Assembly: GCF_008329565.1 (NCBI RefSeq)
Contig: NZ_NPKT01000009.1
Location: 1 to 64,000 of the forward strand
Direction of reading: 5' to 3'
From: Mycolicibacterium sp. P1-5
Lineage (GTDB): Bacteria > Actinomycetota > Actinomycetes > Mycobacteriales > Mycobacteriaceae
DNA: 64,000 bases
Shown: positions 25,188 to 34,763 of the stretch, piece after piece
Position numbering within the stretch: position 1 is the stretch's first letter
Layout: each line of letters opens with the position of its first letter
Position numbers and translations under genes: made by a program
The notes under the pieces: model-generated
Database searches by the model: none
What the model saw: the letters and a program-made list of their open reading frames with translations, nothing else
Told to the model about the DNA's origin: nothing

Positions 25188-27620
25188 ATGGACTCGATAA
25201 GCGCAGAGACCATCGACCAACTCGACGGCTGGTGGCGGGCAGCCAACTACCTCTCCGTCGGACAGATCTACCTGCTGGACAATCCGCTGCTGAGGAGCCC
25301 GCTGTCGCGGGAGGACGTCAAACCCCGGCTGCTCGGCCACTGGGGCACCACGCCCGGGCTGAACTTCCTGTACGCACATCTCAATCGCGCGATCAAGCAG
25401 CGCGAGCAGTCGACGGTGTACATCACCGGACCCGGCCACGGCGGTCCCGGGCTGGTGGCCAACGCCTACCTAGACGGCACCTACACCGAGACCTACCCCG
25501 ACATCACCCAGGACGTCGAGGGCCTGCGCCGCTTGTTCCGCCAGTTCTCCTTCCCCGGTGGCATCCCTTCGCACGTCGCCCCGGAGACACCCGGCTCGAT
25601 CCACGAGGGCGGCGAACTCGGCTACGCACTGTCCCACGCGTACGGCGCCGCGTTCGACAATCCCGACCTGCTGGTAGTTGCGGTGGTCGGCGACGGCGAA
25701 GCAGAGACCGGCGCCCTGGCGACCAGCTGGCATTCCAACAAGTTCGTCAACACCGCCCGCGACGGTGTGGTGCTGCCGATTCTGCATCTCAACGGCTACA
25801 AGATCGCCAACCCCACCGTGCTCGCGCGCATCCCGGACGACGAATTGCGCAGCCTGATGGTCGGATTCGGCCACGAGCCGTTCTTCTTCGAGGTACCCGA
25901 CGACGCGGCCGACTCGAGTCCTCACGCCGATGCTCATCGCCGGTTCGCCGCGGTGCTCGACGAGGTGCTGGACCGAATCGCCGAGATCAAGGCCAACCCA
26001 TCGGATGAGCGGCCGGCATGGCCGATGATCGTGTTCCGCACTCCCAAGGGCTGGACCGGCCCGGCCTACATCGACGGCAAGAAGACCACCGGGTCGTGGC
26101 GGGCGCACCAGGTCCCGCTGGCCAACGCCCGCGACACCGGAGAACATCTGCAGGTTCTGGCTGACTGGCTGGCGTCGTATCGCGCCGAGGAACTCTTCGA
26201 CGACGGCGGCAAGCTGGATCCGCACATCGCCGCGCTGGCGCCACACGGCCAATTGCGGATGAGCGACAACCCGCACACCAACGGTGGCCTGCTGCTGAAG
26301 GACTTGCGGCTGCCGGACTTTCGCGCCTTCGGGGTTGACGTGCCCGCACCGGGCGCGACCGTCGCCGAGGCGACCCGGGTCCTCGGACAGTGGCTGACCG
26401 AGGTGATCCGGCTCAACCCGGACAACTTCCGGATCTTCGGACCCGACGAGACCGCGTCCAACCGGCTGCAGGCCGTCTTCGATGTGACCGACAAGCAATG
26501 GAATGCCGAGTTCTTCTCCCCCGAGGTCGACGAGCATCTGGCCCGGGCCGGGCGGGTGATGGAGATGCTGTCCGAGCACCAATGCCAGGGCTGGCTGGAG
26601 GGTTACCTGCTGACCGGCAGGCACGGGCTGTTCAACTGCTACGAAGCGTTCATCCACATCATCGACTCGATGTTCAACCAGCATGCCAAGTGGCTGAAGG
26701 TGACCAACCACATCCCGTGGCGCCGGCCCATAGCCAGCCTCAATTACCTTCTGTCCAGCCATGTCTGGCGTCAGGATCACAACGGATTCTCCCATCAGGA
26801 CCCGGGTTTCATCGACCACGTCGTGAACAAGCGAGCCGAGGTGGTGCGGGTCTACCTGCCGCCGGACGCCAACACCCTGCTCTCGACCTACGATCACTGC
26901 CTACGCTCGCGGCAGTACGTCAACGTCGTCGTCGCAGGCAAACAGCCGCACCCGAACTTCCTCACCATGGAGGAGGCGATCGCGCACTGCACCCGCGGAC
27001 TGGGTATCTGGGAATGGGCAGGCAACGAGACCGTCGGGGTCGATCCCGATGTGGTGATCGCGGCTGCCGGTGACGTGCCGACGCTGGAAGCCCTGGCCGC
27101 CGTCGACCTGTTGCGCCGGCACCTGCCGGAGTTACGGGTCCGGTTCGTCAACGTCGTCGACCTGATGCGCTTGCAGGACGAGACCGAGCATCCGCACGGT
27201 CTGTCGGGCCGGGCGTTCGACGGGATCTTCACCGCCGACAAGCCGGTCATCTTCGCCTATCACGGTTATCCCTGGCTGATCCACAGGCTGACCTACCGCC
27301 GCAGCAACGACAGCCGCATCCATGTCCGTGGGTACAAGGAGGAAGGCACCACAACGACGCCGTTCGACATGGTGATGCTCAACGACCTGGACCGCTACCA
27401 CCTGGTCATCGACGTGATCGACCGGGTGCCACACCTGCAGTCGAGTTGCGCCACGCTCCGCCAGCAGATGGTCGACAAGCGGTTGGCCGCCCGCGAATAC
27501 ACCCGGGCCTACGGCGACGACATCCCCGAGGTGCGCGACTGGGTGTGGCCGGACGCGGACGGGGTTCAGGCGAACGGATCGGTCGACGCCACCGCCGCCA
27601 CCGGAGGGGACAACGAGTAA
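25188..27620 (+). CDS. xfp: Xylulose-5-phosphate/fructose-6-phosphate phosphoketolase
   Basis: The 810-residue thiamine-diphosphate enzyme cleaves xylulose 5-phosphate or fructose 6-phosphate with phosphate to acetyl phosphate plus glyceraldehyde 3-phosphate or erythrose 4-phosphate. Family blocks are exact: '[20 protein letters not shown]', '[20 protein letters not shown]', the ThDP motif '[19 protein letters not shown]...LNGYKIANP' and '[17 protein letters not shown]' near the end. Length is normal. It starts at ATG 25188; the GGGGAG directly before it is closer than usual. It works with the pentose phosphate pathway (gnd1 lies at 45475). No acetate kinase or phosphotransacetylase gene adjoins it. 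Confidence 0.93.
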   Translation: MDSISAETIDQLDGWWRAANYLSVGQIYLLDNPLLRSPLSREDVKPRLLGHWGTTPGLNFLYAHLNRAIKQREQSTVYITGPGHGGPGLVANAYLDGTYTETYPDITQDVEGLRRLFRQFSFPGGIPSHVAPETPGSIHEGGELGYALSHAYGAAFDNPDLLVVAVVGDGEAETGALATSWHSNKFVNTARDGVVLPILHLNGYKIANPTVLARIPDDELRSLMVGFGHEPFFFEVPDDAADSSPHADAHRRFAAVLDEVLDRIAEIKANPSDERPAWPMIVFRTPKGWTGPAYIDGKKTTGSWRAHQVPLANARDTGEHLQVLADWLASYRAEELFDDGGKLDPHIAALAPHGQLRMSDNPHTNGGLLLKDLRLPDFRAFGVDVPAPGATVAEATRVLGQWLTEVIRLNPDNFRIFGPDETASNRLQAVFDVTDKQWNAEFFSPEVDEHLARAGRVMEMLSEHQCQGWLEGYLLTGRHGLFNCYEAFIHIIDSMFNQHAKWLKVTNHIPWRRPIASLNYLLSSHVWRQDHNGFSHQDPGFIDHVVNKRAEVVRVYLPPDANTLLSTYDHCLRSRQYVNVVVAGKQPHPNFLTMEEAIAHCTRGLGIWEWAGNETVGVDPDVVIAAAGDVPTLEALAAVDLLRRHLPELRVRFVNVVDLMRLQDETEHPHGLSGRAFDGIFTADKPVIFAYHGYPWLIHRLTYRRSNDSRIHVRGYKEEGTTTTPFDMVMLNDLDRYHLVIDVIDRVPHLQSSCATLRQQMVDKRLAAREYTRAYGDDIPEVRDWVWPDADGVQANGSVDATAATGGDNE

Positions 27621-27663
27621 GTTTGCTGGCAACTCGGCGGAACCAGGTAATATTGACGCCGTT

Positions 27664-28428
27664 ATGTCCGAGCACAGCACAGTGGCCCCGCACCCCAATC
27701 CGGTGGTGTCGATGCTGGCCGCTCTGCACCACTTCCGCATCTACGTCGACATCGGCGTCGTTGTCGTCGTGCTCGCGATGACCAACCTGCTCGCCCACTT
27801 CACCACGCCGTGGGCCAACATCGCCGTGGTGCCCGCTGCCGCGGTCGGCTTGCTGCTGCTGGTGCGTTCCCGCGGATTGGGTTGGGCCGAACTGGGATTG
27901 GGCCGCGAACACTGGAAGTCCGGCGCGCTCTACGCGCTGGGCGCAGTGCTGCTGGTGCTGACCGTGATCGCGGTCGGCGCCCTGCTGCCGTGGACCCGGC
28001 CGATGTTTTTGAACAACCACTACGCGACGCTGTCCGGCGCACTGCTCGCCTCGATGATCATCATCCCGCTGCAGACCGTCATCCCCGAGGAGCTTGCGTT
28101 CCGGGGAGTGCTGCACGGTGCGCTCGATCGCGCCTGGGGTTTCCGGGGCGTGGCCGCCGCCGGGTCGCTGCTGTTCGGGCTGTGGCACGTCGCCACCTCG
28201 CTGGGCCTGACCAGCAGCAATATCGGCTTCACCCGGCTGTTCGGCGGCGGATTTCTGGGCATGCTCGCCGGGGTCCTGATGGCCGTACTGGCGACCGGCG
28301 CGGCCGGGTTCGTCTTCACCTGGCTGCGGCGACGCAGCGGCAGCCTGATCGCGCCGATCGCGCTGCACTGGTCACTCAACGGCCTCGGCGCGCTGGCCGC
28401 CGCGCTGGTCTGGCATCTGTCCGCCTGA
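27664..28428 (+). CDS. CPBP-family intramembrane glutamic endopeptidase (Rv1863c-type)
   Basis: The 254-residue protein has about seven membrane segments. The CPBP/ABI motifs are visible: 'VIPEELAFRGVLHGAL' (EExxxR), 'LLFGLWHVATSLG' (FxxxH) and 'IALHWSLNGLGAL' (HxxxN). These residues form the active site of Rce1-like proteases that cut within membranes. Position next to adhA matches M. tuberculosis Rv1863c. Its substrate is unknown. It converges on adhA with a 7-base gap. Confidence 0.85.
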   Translation: MSEHSTVAPHPNPVVSMLAALHHFRIYVDIGVVVVVLAMTNLLAHFTTPWANIAVVPAAAVGLLLLVRSRGLGWAELGLGREHWKSGALYALGAVLLVLTVIAVGALLPWTRPMFLNNHYATLSGALLASMIIIPLQTVIPEELAFRGVLHGALDRAWGFRGVAAAGSLLFGLWHVATSLGLTSSNIGFTRLFGGGFLGMLAGVLMAVLATGAAGFVFTWLRRRSGSLIAPIALHWSLNGLGALAAALVWHLSA

Positions 28429-28435
28429 CGCGCTG

Positions 28436-29440
28436 TCAAGGCAGCAGGACCGCGGCCCCCGCGATACGGCCCTCGACGAGGTCGGTCAAGGCGACATCGG
28501 CTTGTCCGATCGGATACTCCGGTGTAGTGACCTCGATGCGATGGCGTCCTGCGAAGGCAAGGAACTCGCGGGCGTCGGCGCGGGTGTTCGACGACACCGA
28601 CCGAACCTGGCGTTCCTGAAACAGATGGCGCTGATAGTTCAGCGCCGGGATGTCGCTGAGGTGTATGCCCGCAATCGCCAGGGTTCCGCCACGGTCGAGA
28701 GCTTCCAGGGCCGGCAGCACCAGGCCCCCAACCGGGGCGAACATGATCGCCGCGTCGAGGCGGACCGGCGGCGGGTCGGCCGATCCCTGAGCAGAGGCCG
28801 CGCCCAGGCTGAGCGCGAGTTCCTGCGCGTGCGCGCCTCTCGTCATGACGTGGACCTCGGCACCCTGCGCCAACGCCACCTGCGCGGTGATGTGCGCGCT
28901 GCCGCCGAACCCGTACAACCCCAGCCGTCCCCCGGGTGGGAGTTCGGCCCGCAGCAACGACCGATAGCCGATGATCCCGGCGCATAGCAGCGGCGCCAGC
29001 TCGGTGTCGGTGTATCCGGCGGGCAGATGGTGTGCGAAATCGGCTGGGACGGTGGCGAAGTCGGCATAGCCCCCGTCGGCGTCCCAGCCGGTGTAGCGGG
29101 AGTTCGGGCATAGATTCTCCGCGCCTCGCCGGCAGTACTGGCACACCCCGCAGGTGAAACGCAGCCAGGCGATGCCCACCCGGTCGCCGATGGCGAATTC
29201 GTCGCCGGTGGCGGGTCCTTTTCCGACGACCTCGCCGACGACCTCGTGGCCGGGAGTGACGTGCGGTCGGTGCACGGGTAGATCACCCTCGGCGACGTGC
29301 AGGTCGGTACGGCAGACACCGCAAGCCAGCACTGCCACCAAGAGTTCGCCGGGCGCCGGTCGCGGTATCGGTGCGGTGCTGTCCAGCTCCAGTGGCTGGC
29401 TGCGCATCGGTCCGGGCCGGCGTACCCGCCAGGCGCGCAT
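28436..29440 (-). CDS. adhA: Zinc-dependent alcohol dehydrogenase (AdhA-type)
   Basis: The 334-residue MDR-family enzyme starts [20 protein letters not shown] at ATG 29440. Catalytic zinc ligands are seen in '[15 protein letters not shown]' (Cys) and '[10 protein letters not shown]' (His-Glu). Structural zinc ligands are in '[15 protein letters not shown]'. The Rossmann motif is '[14 protein letters not shown]'. It oxidises alcohols with NAD(P). Neighbours GlsB-like protein and apa match Rv1862 (adhA)-Rv1861-Rv1860. The annotated frame could extend upstream, but it would then overlap the GlsB-like gene. Confidence 0.88.
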   Translation of the reverse strand: MRAWRVRRPGPMRSQPLELDSTAPIPRPAPGELLVAVLACGVCRTDLHVAEGDLPVHRPHVTPGHEVVGEVVGKGPATGDEFAIGDRVGIAWLRFTCGVCQYCRRGAENLCPNSRYTGWDADGGYADFATVPADFAHHLPAGYTDTELAPLLCAGIIGYRSLLRAELPPGGRLGLYGFGGSAHITAQVALAQGAEVHVMTRGAHAQELALSLGAASAQGSADPPPVRLDAAIMFAPVGGLVLPALEALDRGGTLAIAGIHLSDIPALNYQRHLFQERQVRSVSSNTRADAREFLAFAGRHRIEVTTPEYPIGQADVALTDLVEGRIAGAAVLLP

Positions 29441-29460
29441 CGTGGTCGGTGGACCGCCCA

Positions 29461-29760
29461 CTAAGTCCGGCGGGCCATGCCGACGATCCAGAGCAGGATC
29501 ACCGAGCCGAGGATCGCGGTGAACAGGGTGAACCACCACCCACCTGCGGCGGTGTCCAGGAAGAAGCTCAGCAGGAATCCGCCGATGAGCGCACCGATGA
29601 TCCCGACGACGATGTTCATCAGGATGCCGGAGCCACCGCCCTTGACCAGCTTGCCGGCGATCCAGCCGGCGAGCGCGCCGATGATGATGTAGCCGATCCA
29701 GCCGACGCTGGTCAACGTGCTCGAGCGTGCGAGGAATTCAGTCGCTGCAACCATGTCCAT
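29461..29760 (-). CDS. GlsB/YeaQ/YmgE-family (transglycosylase-associated) membrane protein, Rv1861-type
   Basis: The 99-residue protein has three membrane helices. '[20 protein letters not shown]' followed by '[20 protein letters not shown]' is the family pattern. AGGAGA lies 5 bases before ATG 29760. These small proteins are often stress-induced and their function is unknown. It lies between apa and adhA as in M. tuberculosis. The start could also be the ATG two codons downstream. Confidence 0.85.
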   Translation of the reverse strand: MDMVAATEFLARSSTLTSVGWIGYIIIGALAGWIAGKLVKGGGSGILMNIVVGIIGALIGGFLLSFFLDTAAGGWWFTLFTAILGSVILLWIVGMARRT

Positions 29761-29862
29761 GACGGTCTCCTGCAGGTCGCTGGCCAGCGCTGATGCTGGC
29801 CGCTATCCCTTTGGTATACGCCTGGCACGTAACGATTGGCCTCCGGAAACGGCCACGATCGC

Positions 29863-30858
29863 CTACTGGCCGGGCGTCATTCCGGGGACCGGTGTCTCCA
29901 CCGGGACGGGAACACCCAGCGGGATCCGGCCACCGGCGGCGGGCGGCGGCGCGTTCGGGTCACTCACCGGTGCGTTCGGATCGGCCACCGGAGCCGGTGG
30001 CGCCGTGTACGGCCGGATCGACTCGGCGAGCGCCTTGGCGGCGGCCGGATCGATCGGATCCTTGGCGGTGCCCAGCCACACCACGAACCAACGCTGGTTG
30101 CGCTGATCGCGCGGCGCGTTCGGGACGGCGGTGCCGACCACACCGGCCCAGATCTGACCGTTGGGCTTTGTGGTGTCGGTGAACTTCACCTCGTAGGACG
30201 AGAAGTTGCCGGGCATGTCACCGGCCTGCAATGCCCCGCTCTGCTGGTTGATCCGGACACCGGGGAACGGCATGAAGAACTCGCCCATGTCCGACGCCAA
30301 CCGGACCGCTGCCTTGCTGTTGTCCTGCTCGGCGCCTGCGAACAGCTTCAGGTCGAGGCGGCCGAGGATGACGCTGGTGTCATTGGCGGTCGGGGCGGGC
30401 TGACCGTTCTCGGCCGGGGCGGTGGTCTTGCTCAGCAGCGCCTGGCCGTAGTTCAGCCGTGAGGCGTCCGAAACCACCCAGCCCGGAGGCAGCAGGTAGC
30501 TGAAGCCGCCCGCGGTGTTCGGAACGCGACCCGGCTCCAGCGGTGCGGGAGGCGCCGGTGCTGCATTGGGATCCGCGGGCGGCGGAGCGACCGGCGGTGC
30601 GTTCGGATCTGCCGGCGGCGGCACCGGGGCGTTGGGATCCGCGGGCGGCGGCGGGGCCACTGGGGCGTTGGGGTCGGTGGCCGGCGGCGCGGCCGGCGGG
30701 GCGGCGGGGGCCGCCGTGGTGGGTGTCGGCGTCGCGGGATCGGCGACGGCTGTCGTCGACGGCAGGGCGATCGTGACGGCGGTAGCAGCGGTCACCGCGG
30801 TGACCGCGAACGCCGTCCACACGCCCGGCCGTCGCGAAATCGAGTCCGGCTGCGTCAT
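29863..30858 (-). CDS. apa: Apa, alanine/proline-rich secreted mannosylated glycoprotein (fibronectin-attachment protein)
   Basis: The 331-residue exported protein has a signal peptide cut near residue 39 ('[10 protein letters not shown]'). A Pro/Ala-rich linker follows with five DPNA repeats, then a conserved globular domain ('[20 protein letters not shown]', '[20 protein letters not shown]', '[17 protein letters not shown]', '[15 protein letters not shown]') and a Pro-rich tail with two more DPNAP units. This is the layout of M. tuberculosis Apa (Rv1860), which is O-mannosylated on linker Thr residues and binds fibronectin and host lectins. It lies downstream of modC with a 119-base gap that probably holds its promoter. 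Confidence 0.92.
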   Translation of the reverse strand: MTQPDSISRRPGVWTAFAVTAVTAATAVTIALPSTTAVADPATPTPTTAAPAAPPAAPPATDPNAPVAPPPPADPNAPVPPPADPNAPPVAPPPADPNAAPAPPAPLEPGRVPNTAGGFSYLLPPGWVVSDASRLNYGQALLSKTTAPAENGQPAPTANDTSVILGRLDLKLFAGAEQDNSKAAVRLASDMGEFFMPFPGVRINQQSGALQAGDMPGNFSSYEVKFTDTTKPNGQIWAGVVGTAVPNAPRDQRNQRWFVVWLGTAKDPIDPAAAKALAESIRPYTAPPAPVADPNAPVSDPNAPPPAAGGRIPLGVPVPVETPVPGMTPGQ

Positions 30859-30977
30859 GGCGATGAACCTACCGTGTTACAGCCGTGACGCAAGTGTGGC
30901 CTGCTCACGATGTGGCGCGGTGTAACGCTGTTGCGAGCTTACAAAAACGGGCATTAATGCAGGTCGCTGCGCGGTCG

Positions 30978-32060
30978 TCAGCGTGCTGCCGCGTGCAGGA
31001 CGACTTCCTGGGCCTTGACTGTGAACCACACGTCGTCCCCGGCAGCCAGCCTCAAACCGGCCGCCGACTCCGCGGTGATGTCGGCGGCCAGGCCGGGCGC
31101 GCCGTCCGCCTGCTCCTGGCCGCGAACCCGCACCCGCGCGCCGTCGGCGTCCAGCTCCGCGACGCGGATCCGGACGCTGTTGCGTGGGCTGCCATGCGGC
31201 AGTTCGCGGTACACCGCGACCGCGGCCGGGGAGAAGACCGCCACCAACGCGCCCGCTTCAGGTGGATTCACGGCGTGAGAACCCTGCCACAGCGCGCCGT
31301 CGGCGGCGCGCAGGGCCTCTGCGCCGACCGCTACGCCCCGAACCACGTTCACTCCGGCGATGCGGGCGCCGAACATGCTGCGCGGTGCGGCCAGTACATC
31401 TGCGACCGCGCCGATCTCGGCGACGCAGCCGTCGTCGAGCACCATCACCCGGTCAGCCAGCGTCAGGACGTCGAGCAGGTCATGGGTGATGAGGACCGTC
31501 GCCCGGCCCGACTCCGACGACACCCGGCGCAGCAGCGCCCGCACCGAGGCCGCCACCGCGACATCGAGTCCGGCCAGTGGCTCGTCGAGCAGCAGCACCT
31601 GCGGCTCGGCGGCCAACGCCCGCGCGATCGCGGCACGCTGCGCCTGCCCGCCGGACAGCTGAGCGGGTTTACGCTCGGCCAGCTCGGCCAATCCGACCTC
31701 CGCCAGCCATCCCGTCGCGCCTCGGCGCGCTGCCGCACGCCCGGCCCCCCGACTGCGCGGCGCGAACTCGACGTTGGCCTGAACGCTCAAGTGCGGAAAA
31801 AGCAGCGGTTCTTGCAGCAGCAGCCCGACGCGACGGTCGTGGGTGGCCACCGATATGCCCGTCGCGGTATCGGTCAGCAGCCGCCCGCCGACCCGCACCG
31901 AGCCCGAATCCGGTTGCAGCAGACCGGCAATGACGTGCAGCGTGGTGGACTTGCCTGCACCGTTGGGCCCGAGGATGGCCAGCACTTCTCCCCTGGCGAC
32001 CTCGAACGCCACCTCATAGGACCGGTCGACCACCGCGGCCGCGAACTGCAGCTCAGCCAT
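30978..32060 (-). CDS. modC: Molybdate ABC transporter ATP-binding protein
   Basis: The 360-residue ATPase has Walker A 'GPNGAGKST' near residue 32, ABC signature 'LSGGQAQR' near 135 and Walker B '[12 protein letters not shown]', followed by the switch His in '[11 protein letters not shown]'. The last 100 residues form a TOBE/MOP-type oxyanion-binding domain ('[12 protein letters not shown]', '[16 protein letters not shown]'), which in ModC senses molybdate. It overlaps modB by 8 bases, so the two are translated together. It energises molybdate import for molybdopterin enzymes. Confidence 0.9.
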   Translation of the reverse strand: MAELQFAAAVVDRSYEVAFEVARGEVLAILGPNGAGKSTTLHVIAGLLQPDSGSVRVGGRLLTDTATGISVATHDRRVGLLLQEPLLFPHLSVQANVEFAPRSRGAGRAAARRGATGWLAEVGLAELAERKPAQLSGGQAQRAAIARALAAEPQVLLLDEPLAGLDVAVAASVRALLRRVSSESGRATVLITHDLLDVLTLADRVMVLDDGCVAEIGAVADVLAAPRSMFGARIAGVNVVRGVAVGAEALRAADGALWQGSHAVNPPEAGALVAVFSPAAVAVYRELPHGSPRNSVRIRVAELDADGARVRVRGQEQADGAPGLAADITAESAAGLRLAAGDDVWFTVKAQEVVLHAAAR

Positions 32061-32868
32061 TGCCGGTCCAGCCCGACAGCCGTCGCACCCCGAGCCCCAG
32101 CACCACCACCGCGGCTACGCCGACCAACAGCAGCGACAGCGCGACCGCCGCGTCGGCGTCGGTCTCGCGCTGCAGATAGATCTCCAGCGGCAAGGTCCTG
32201 GTGACACCCTGCCGCGACCCGGCGAAGGTCAGCGTGGCACCGAACTCGCCGAGCGACCGGGCGAAGGCCAGCACGGCGCCCGACACCAGGCCCGGCGTCA
32301 GCAGTGGCAACGTCACCCGCCACCACACTGTTGCCGGCCGGGCGCCCAGCGTGGCCGCCACGACGTCGTAGTCGGCGCCCCGTGATCGCGCTGCGCCCTC
32401 CAGCGCGATCACCAGGAATGGCAACGAGACGAACGTCTGCGCCAGCACGACAGCGGTGGTGGTGAACGCGATCCGGATGCCCGCCGCCTCCAGATAGCTA
32501 CCGACCAGGCCGAGGCGGCCGAACGCGTACAGCAATGCGATACCGCCGACCACCGGCGGCAAGACCAGCGGCAGCAGGATCAGTGGACGCAACGCGCGCA
32601 CGATCCGGCCGTCGTTGCGGGCCAGCACCAGTGCCATCGGCACACCGAGAATCGCGCACATCGCGGTGCTGGCGGCCGCCGTCCGCAGGCTCAGCAGCAG
32701 CGCGGCCTGTGACGGTCCGCTGCTGATCAGGGACCAGAAATGCGTCCAGTCGACCTTGACCGCCATCGCTGCCAGCGGCAGCACCACGAAGACCGCGCCG
32801 AGCGCCGCGGGCACGTACACCCAACGTGGCAGCGGGGGCTGCGTGCGGTGCGCCCGACTGCGCTTCAC
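32053..32868 (-). CDS. modB: Molybdate ABC transporter permease
   Basis: The 271-residue permease has about six membrane segments. The EAA-type loop is clear in '[20 protein letters not shown]' with '[20 protein letters not shown]' and '[15 protein letters not shown]' after it, which is the ModB signature. GTG 32868 is chosen because AGGG lies 8 bases upstream and the length then matches ModB; the frame runs open to 33339 but that part is antisense to the SDR gene. No modA gene precedes it, unlike the M. tuberculosis modABC operon. Confidence 0.9.
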   Translation of the reverse strand: MKRSRAHRTQPPLPRWVYVPAALGAVFVVLPLAAMAVKVDWTHFWSLISSGPSQAALLLSLRTAAASTAMCAILGVPMALVLARNDGRIVRALRPLILLPLVLPPVVGGIALLYAFGRLGLVGSYLEAAGIRIAFTTTAVVLAQTFVSLPFLVIALEGAARSRGADYDVVAATLGARPATVWWRVTLPLLTPGLVSGAVLAFARSLGEFGATLTFAGSRQGVTRTLPLEIYLQRETDADAAVALSLLLVGVAAVVVLGLGVRRLSGWTGNG

Positions 32869-32982
32869 CCGACACACCCTAGGGCGAAACAGCACACCGT
32901 GTCCGGATCGTGTCGGCGCGGCATTGGCCTCTTTAGCTACCGTCCAGTAACATATCCCCCATCCAACGAGGAGGTTGACGGG

Positions 32983-33654
32983 ATGGATGTGCTGGTCACC
33001 GGAGGTGACACCGAACTGGGTCGAACGATCGCGGAGGGTTTCCGCGACGCCGGCCACAAGGTCGTCATCAGCGGGGCCCGCCGCGACGATCTCGAGGTGG
33101 CCGCCAAGGAACTCGACGTCGACGCCATCGTGTGCGACACCACCGATGCGGAGACACTGGCCGAGTTGCGCACCCAGTTCCCGCATCACCTGGACACCAT
33201 CGTTCACGTGCCCGCGCCGGTCTGGGTCGGTGGCGATCCTCGCACCTACACGCTGAGCGACACTGCGAAGGCGTGGCGGACGGCCCTGGACACCAGCGTT
33301 CTGTCGGCGGTGTTGCTGGTGCAGAACATCGGTGATCACCTGCGCGCGGGCGGATCGATCGTGACCGTGGTGCCGGAGAACCCCCGCGATGGCGGCGCCG
33401 ACGCCGCGGTCAAGGCCGCGCTATCGAATTGGACTGCGGGACAAGCGGATTACTTCGGAACCCGCGGCATCACGGTGAACACCGTGGCCTGCGGCCGCAG
33501 CGCCGAGCCGTCGTATGACGGATTGTCCACCGCCCCGCCGCCCGCGGCCGCAGAGATCGCGCGCCTCGCGCTGTTTCTGACCACGCCCGCGGCCCGGCAC
33601 ATCACCGGCCAGACGGTGCACGTCGGCCGGGGTGCGCTCGCCAACTTCGGCTGA
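32983..33654 (+). CDS. SDR-family protein, Rv1856c-type, probably lacking the catalytic Tyr
   Basis: The 223-residue Rossmann protein starts [20 protein letters not shown] with AGGAGG 8 bases before ATG 32983. The ending '[19 protein letters not shown]' is typical of classical SDRs. The active-site YxxxK reads as Asp-x-x-x-Lys in '[14 protein letters not shown]', so the usual proton donor appears absent. It may bind a nucleotide without redox activity, or use another residue. It is divergent from modB and precedes the LLM and ndh genes in the order seen in M. tuberculosis. Confidence 0.75.
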   Translation: MDVLVTGGDTELGRTIAEGFRDAGHKVVISGARRDDLEVAAKELDVDAIVCDTTDAETLAELRTQFPHHLDTIVHVPAPVWVGGDPRTYTLSDTAKAWRTALDTSVLSAVLLVQNIGDHLRAGGSIVTVVPENPRDGGADAAVKAALSNWTAGQADYFGTRGITVNTVACGRSAEPSYDGLSTAPPPAAAEIARLALFLTTPAARHITGQTVHVGRGALANFG

Positions 33655-33712
33655 CGGAGCCGAAAGGTCGGCGACCGTGTCGAGGGTTCACCTGCAATTC
33701 GCCGGCGAAGAC

Positions 33713-33718
33713 TAACGT
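33713..33718 (+). promoter_or_regulatory. -10 element for a leaderless transcript of the LLM gene
   Basis: TAACGT fits the mycobacterial TANNNT -10 and is separated by exactly 7 bases from the GTG at 33726, the spacing expected when transcription starts on the first base of the start codon. No ribosome-binding site precedes this GTG, which agrees with leaderless expression. Confidence 0.6.
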
Positions 33719-33725
33719 CGCATAG

Positions 33726-34655
33726 GTGACGATTCGACTCGGAATTCAGATCCCCAACTTCTCCTACGGAACCGGTGTCCCGGAGTTGTTTCCCACGGTC
33801 ATCGCGCAGGCGCAGGAGGCCGAAGCGGCCGGGGCCGACGCGGTCTTCGTGATGGACCACTTCTATCAGCTGCCCAACCTCGGCAAGCCCGAGGAGCCGA
33901 TGCTGGAGGCCTACACCGCCCTGGGCGCACTGGCCAACGCGACGCAGCGGGTGCAGTTGGGCACGCTGGTCACCGGCAACAGCTATCGCAACCCCACGCT
34001 GCTGGCCAAGGCCATCACCACGCTCGACGTGATCAGCCAGGGCCGCGCGATCCTGGGCATCGGCGCCGGCTGGTTCGAGCTCGAACACGATTCCCTGGGT
34101 TATGAGTTCGGCACCTTCACCGACCGGTTCAACAAGCTCGACGAGGCACTGCAGATCATCCTGCCGATGCTGAGCGGCGAGCGGGTGACCGTGGACGGCA
34201 CGTACTACCGGACCAATGAGGCGTTCGCGATCCCGCGCTTCCGCGACCACATCCCGCTGATGATCGGCGGTAGCGGTGAGAAGAAGACAATCCCGTTGGC
34301 CGCCAAGCACTTCGACCATCTCAACGTCATCGCGGGGTTCGACGAACTCCCGCGCAAGATCGCAGTCGTCAAGGAGCAGTGCGAGAAGATCGGCCGCGAC
34401 CCCGCCACCCTCGAGACCAGCATGCTGGTGTTCGCCCTGATCGACGAGAACGTGACAGCGGACTTCGTTCCCGAGGACGTCCAACAGCGCGCGGTGTGGG
34501 GTGGTGCCGAGCAGATCGCCGAGCAGATCAAGACCAAGGTGCTCGACGCCGGCGTCGACGGCGTCATCCTCAGCCCGGTCACTCATCTGGATGGTTATCA
34601 CCCCGGCCGGATCACGGCCGTCGCCGAGGTCTTACGCCCGCTGCTCGATGGGTAG
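33726..34655 (+). CDS. F420-dependent LLM-class oxidoreductase, Rv1855c-type
   Basis: The 309-residue luciferase-like TIM barrel starts MTIRLGIQIPNFSYGTGVPE. Family marks are 'AEAAGADAVFVMDHFYQLPN', 'LGTLVTGNSYRNPTLLAKAI', 'GRAILGIGAGWFELEHDSLG' and 'IPLMIGGSGEKKTIPLAAKH'. LLM enzymes of mycobacteria use F420 or FMN; the substrate is not evident. GTG 33726 appears to be a leaderless start. It lies between the SDR and ndh genes as Rv1855c does. Confidence 0.87.
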   Translation: MTIRLGIQIPNFSYGTGVPELFPTVIAQAQEAEAAGADAVFVMDHFYQLPNLGKPEEPMLEAYTALGALANATQRVQLGTLVTGNSYRNPTLLAKAITTLDVISQGRAILGIGAGWFELEHDSLGYEFGTFTDRFNKLDEALQIILPMLSGERVTVDGTYYRTNEAFAIPRFRDHIPLMIGGSGEKKTIPLAAKHFDHLNVIAGFDELPRKIAVVKEQCEKIGRDPATLETSMLVFALIDENVTADFVPEDVQQRAVWGGAEQIAEQIKTKVLDAGVDGVILSPVTHLDGYHPGRITAVAEVLRPLLDG

Positions 34656-34763
34656 CCGGTAGGCGTGGCCTACATCACCTGATCGGCCCGGGTACCGACG
34701 CGAAACCGGTTGCCTGGCCGACTACCGTAGTAAGTGTCCTGTGCATGTCGTTGAGGAGCAGAA

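Noticed and set aside
32869-33339. N-terminal extension of modB
   Set aside because: It lies antisense to the SDR gene and carries no permease features; GTG 32868 has a ribosome-binding site and gives the usual length.
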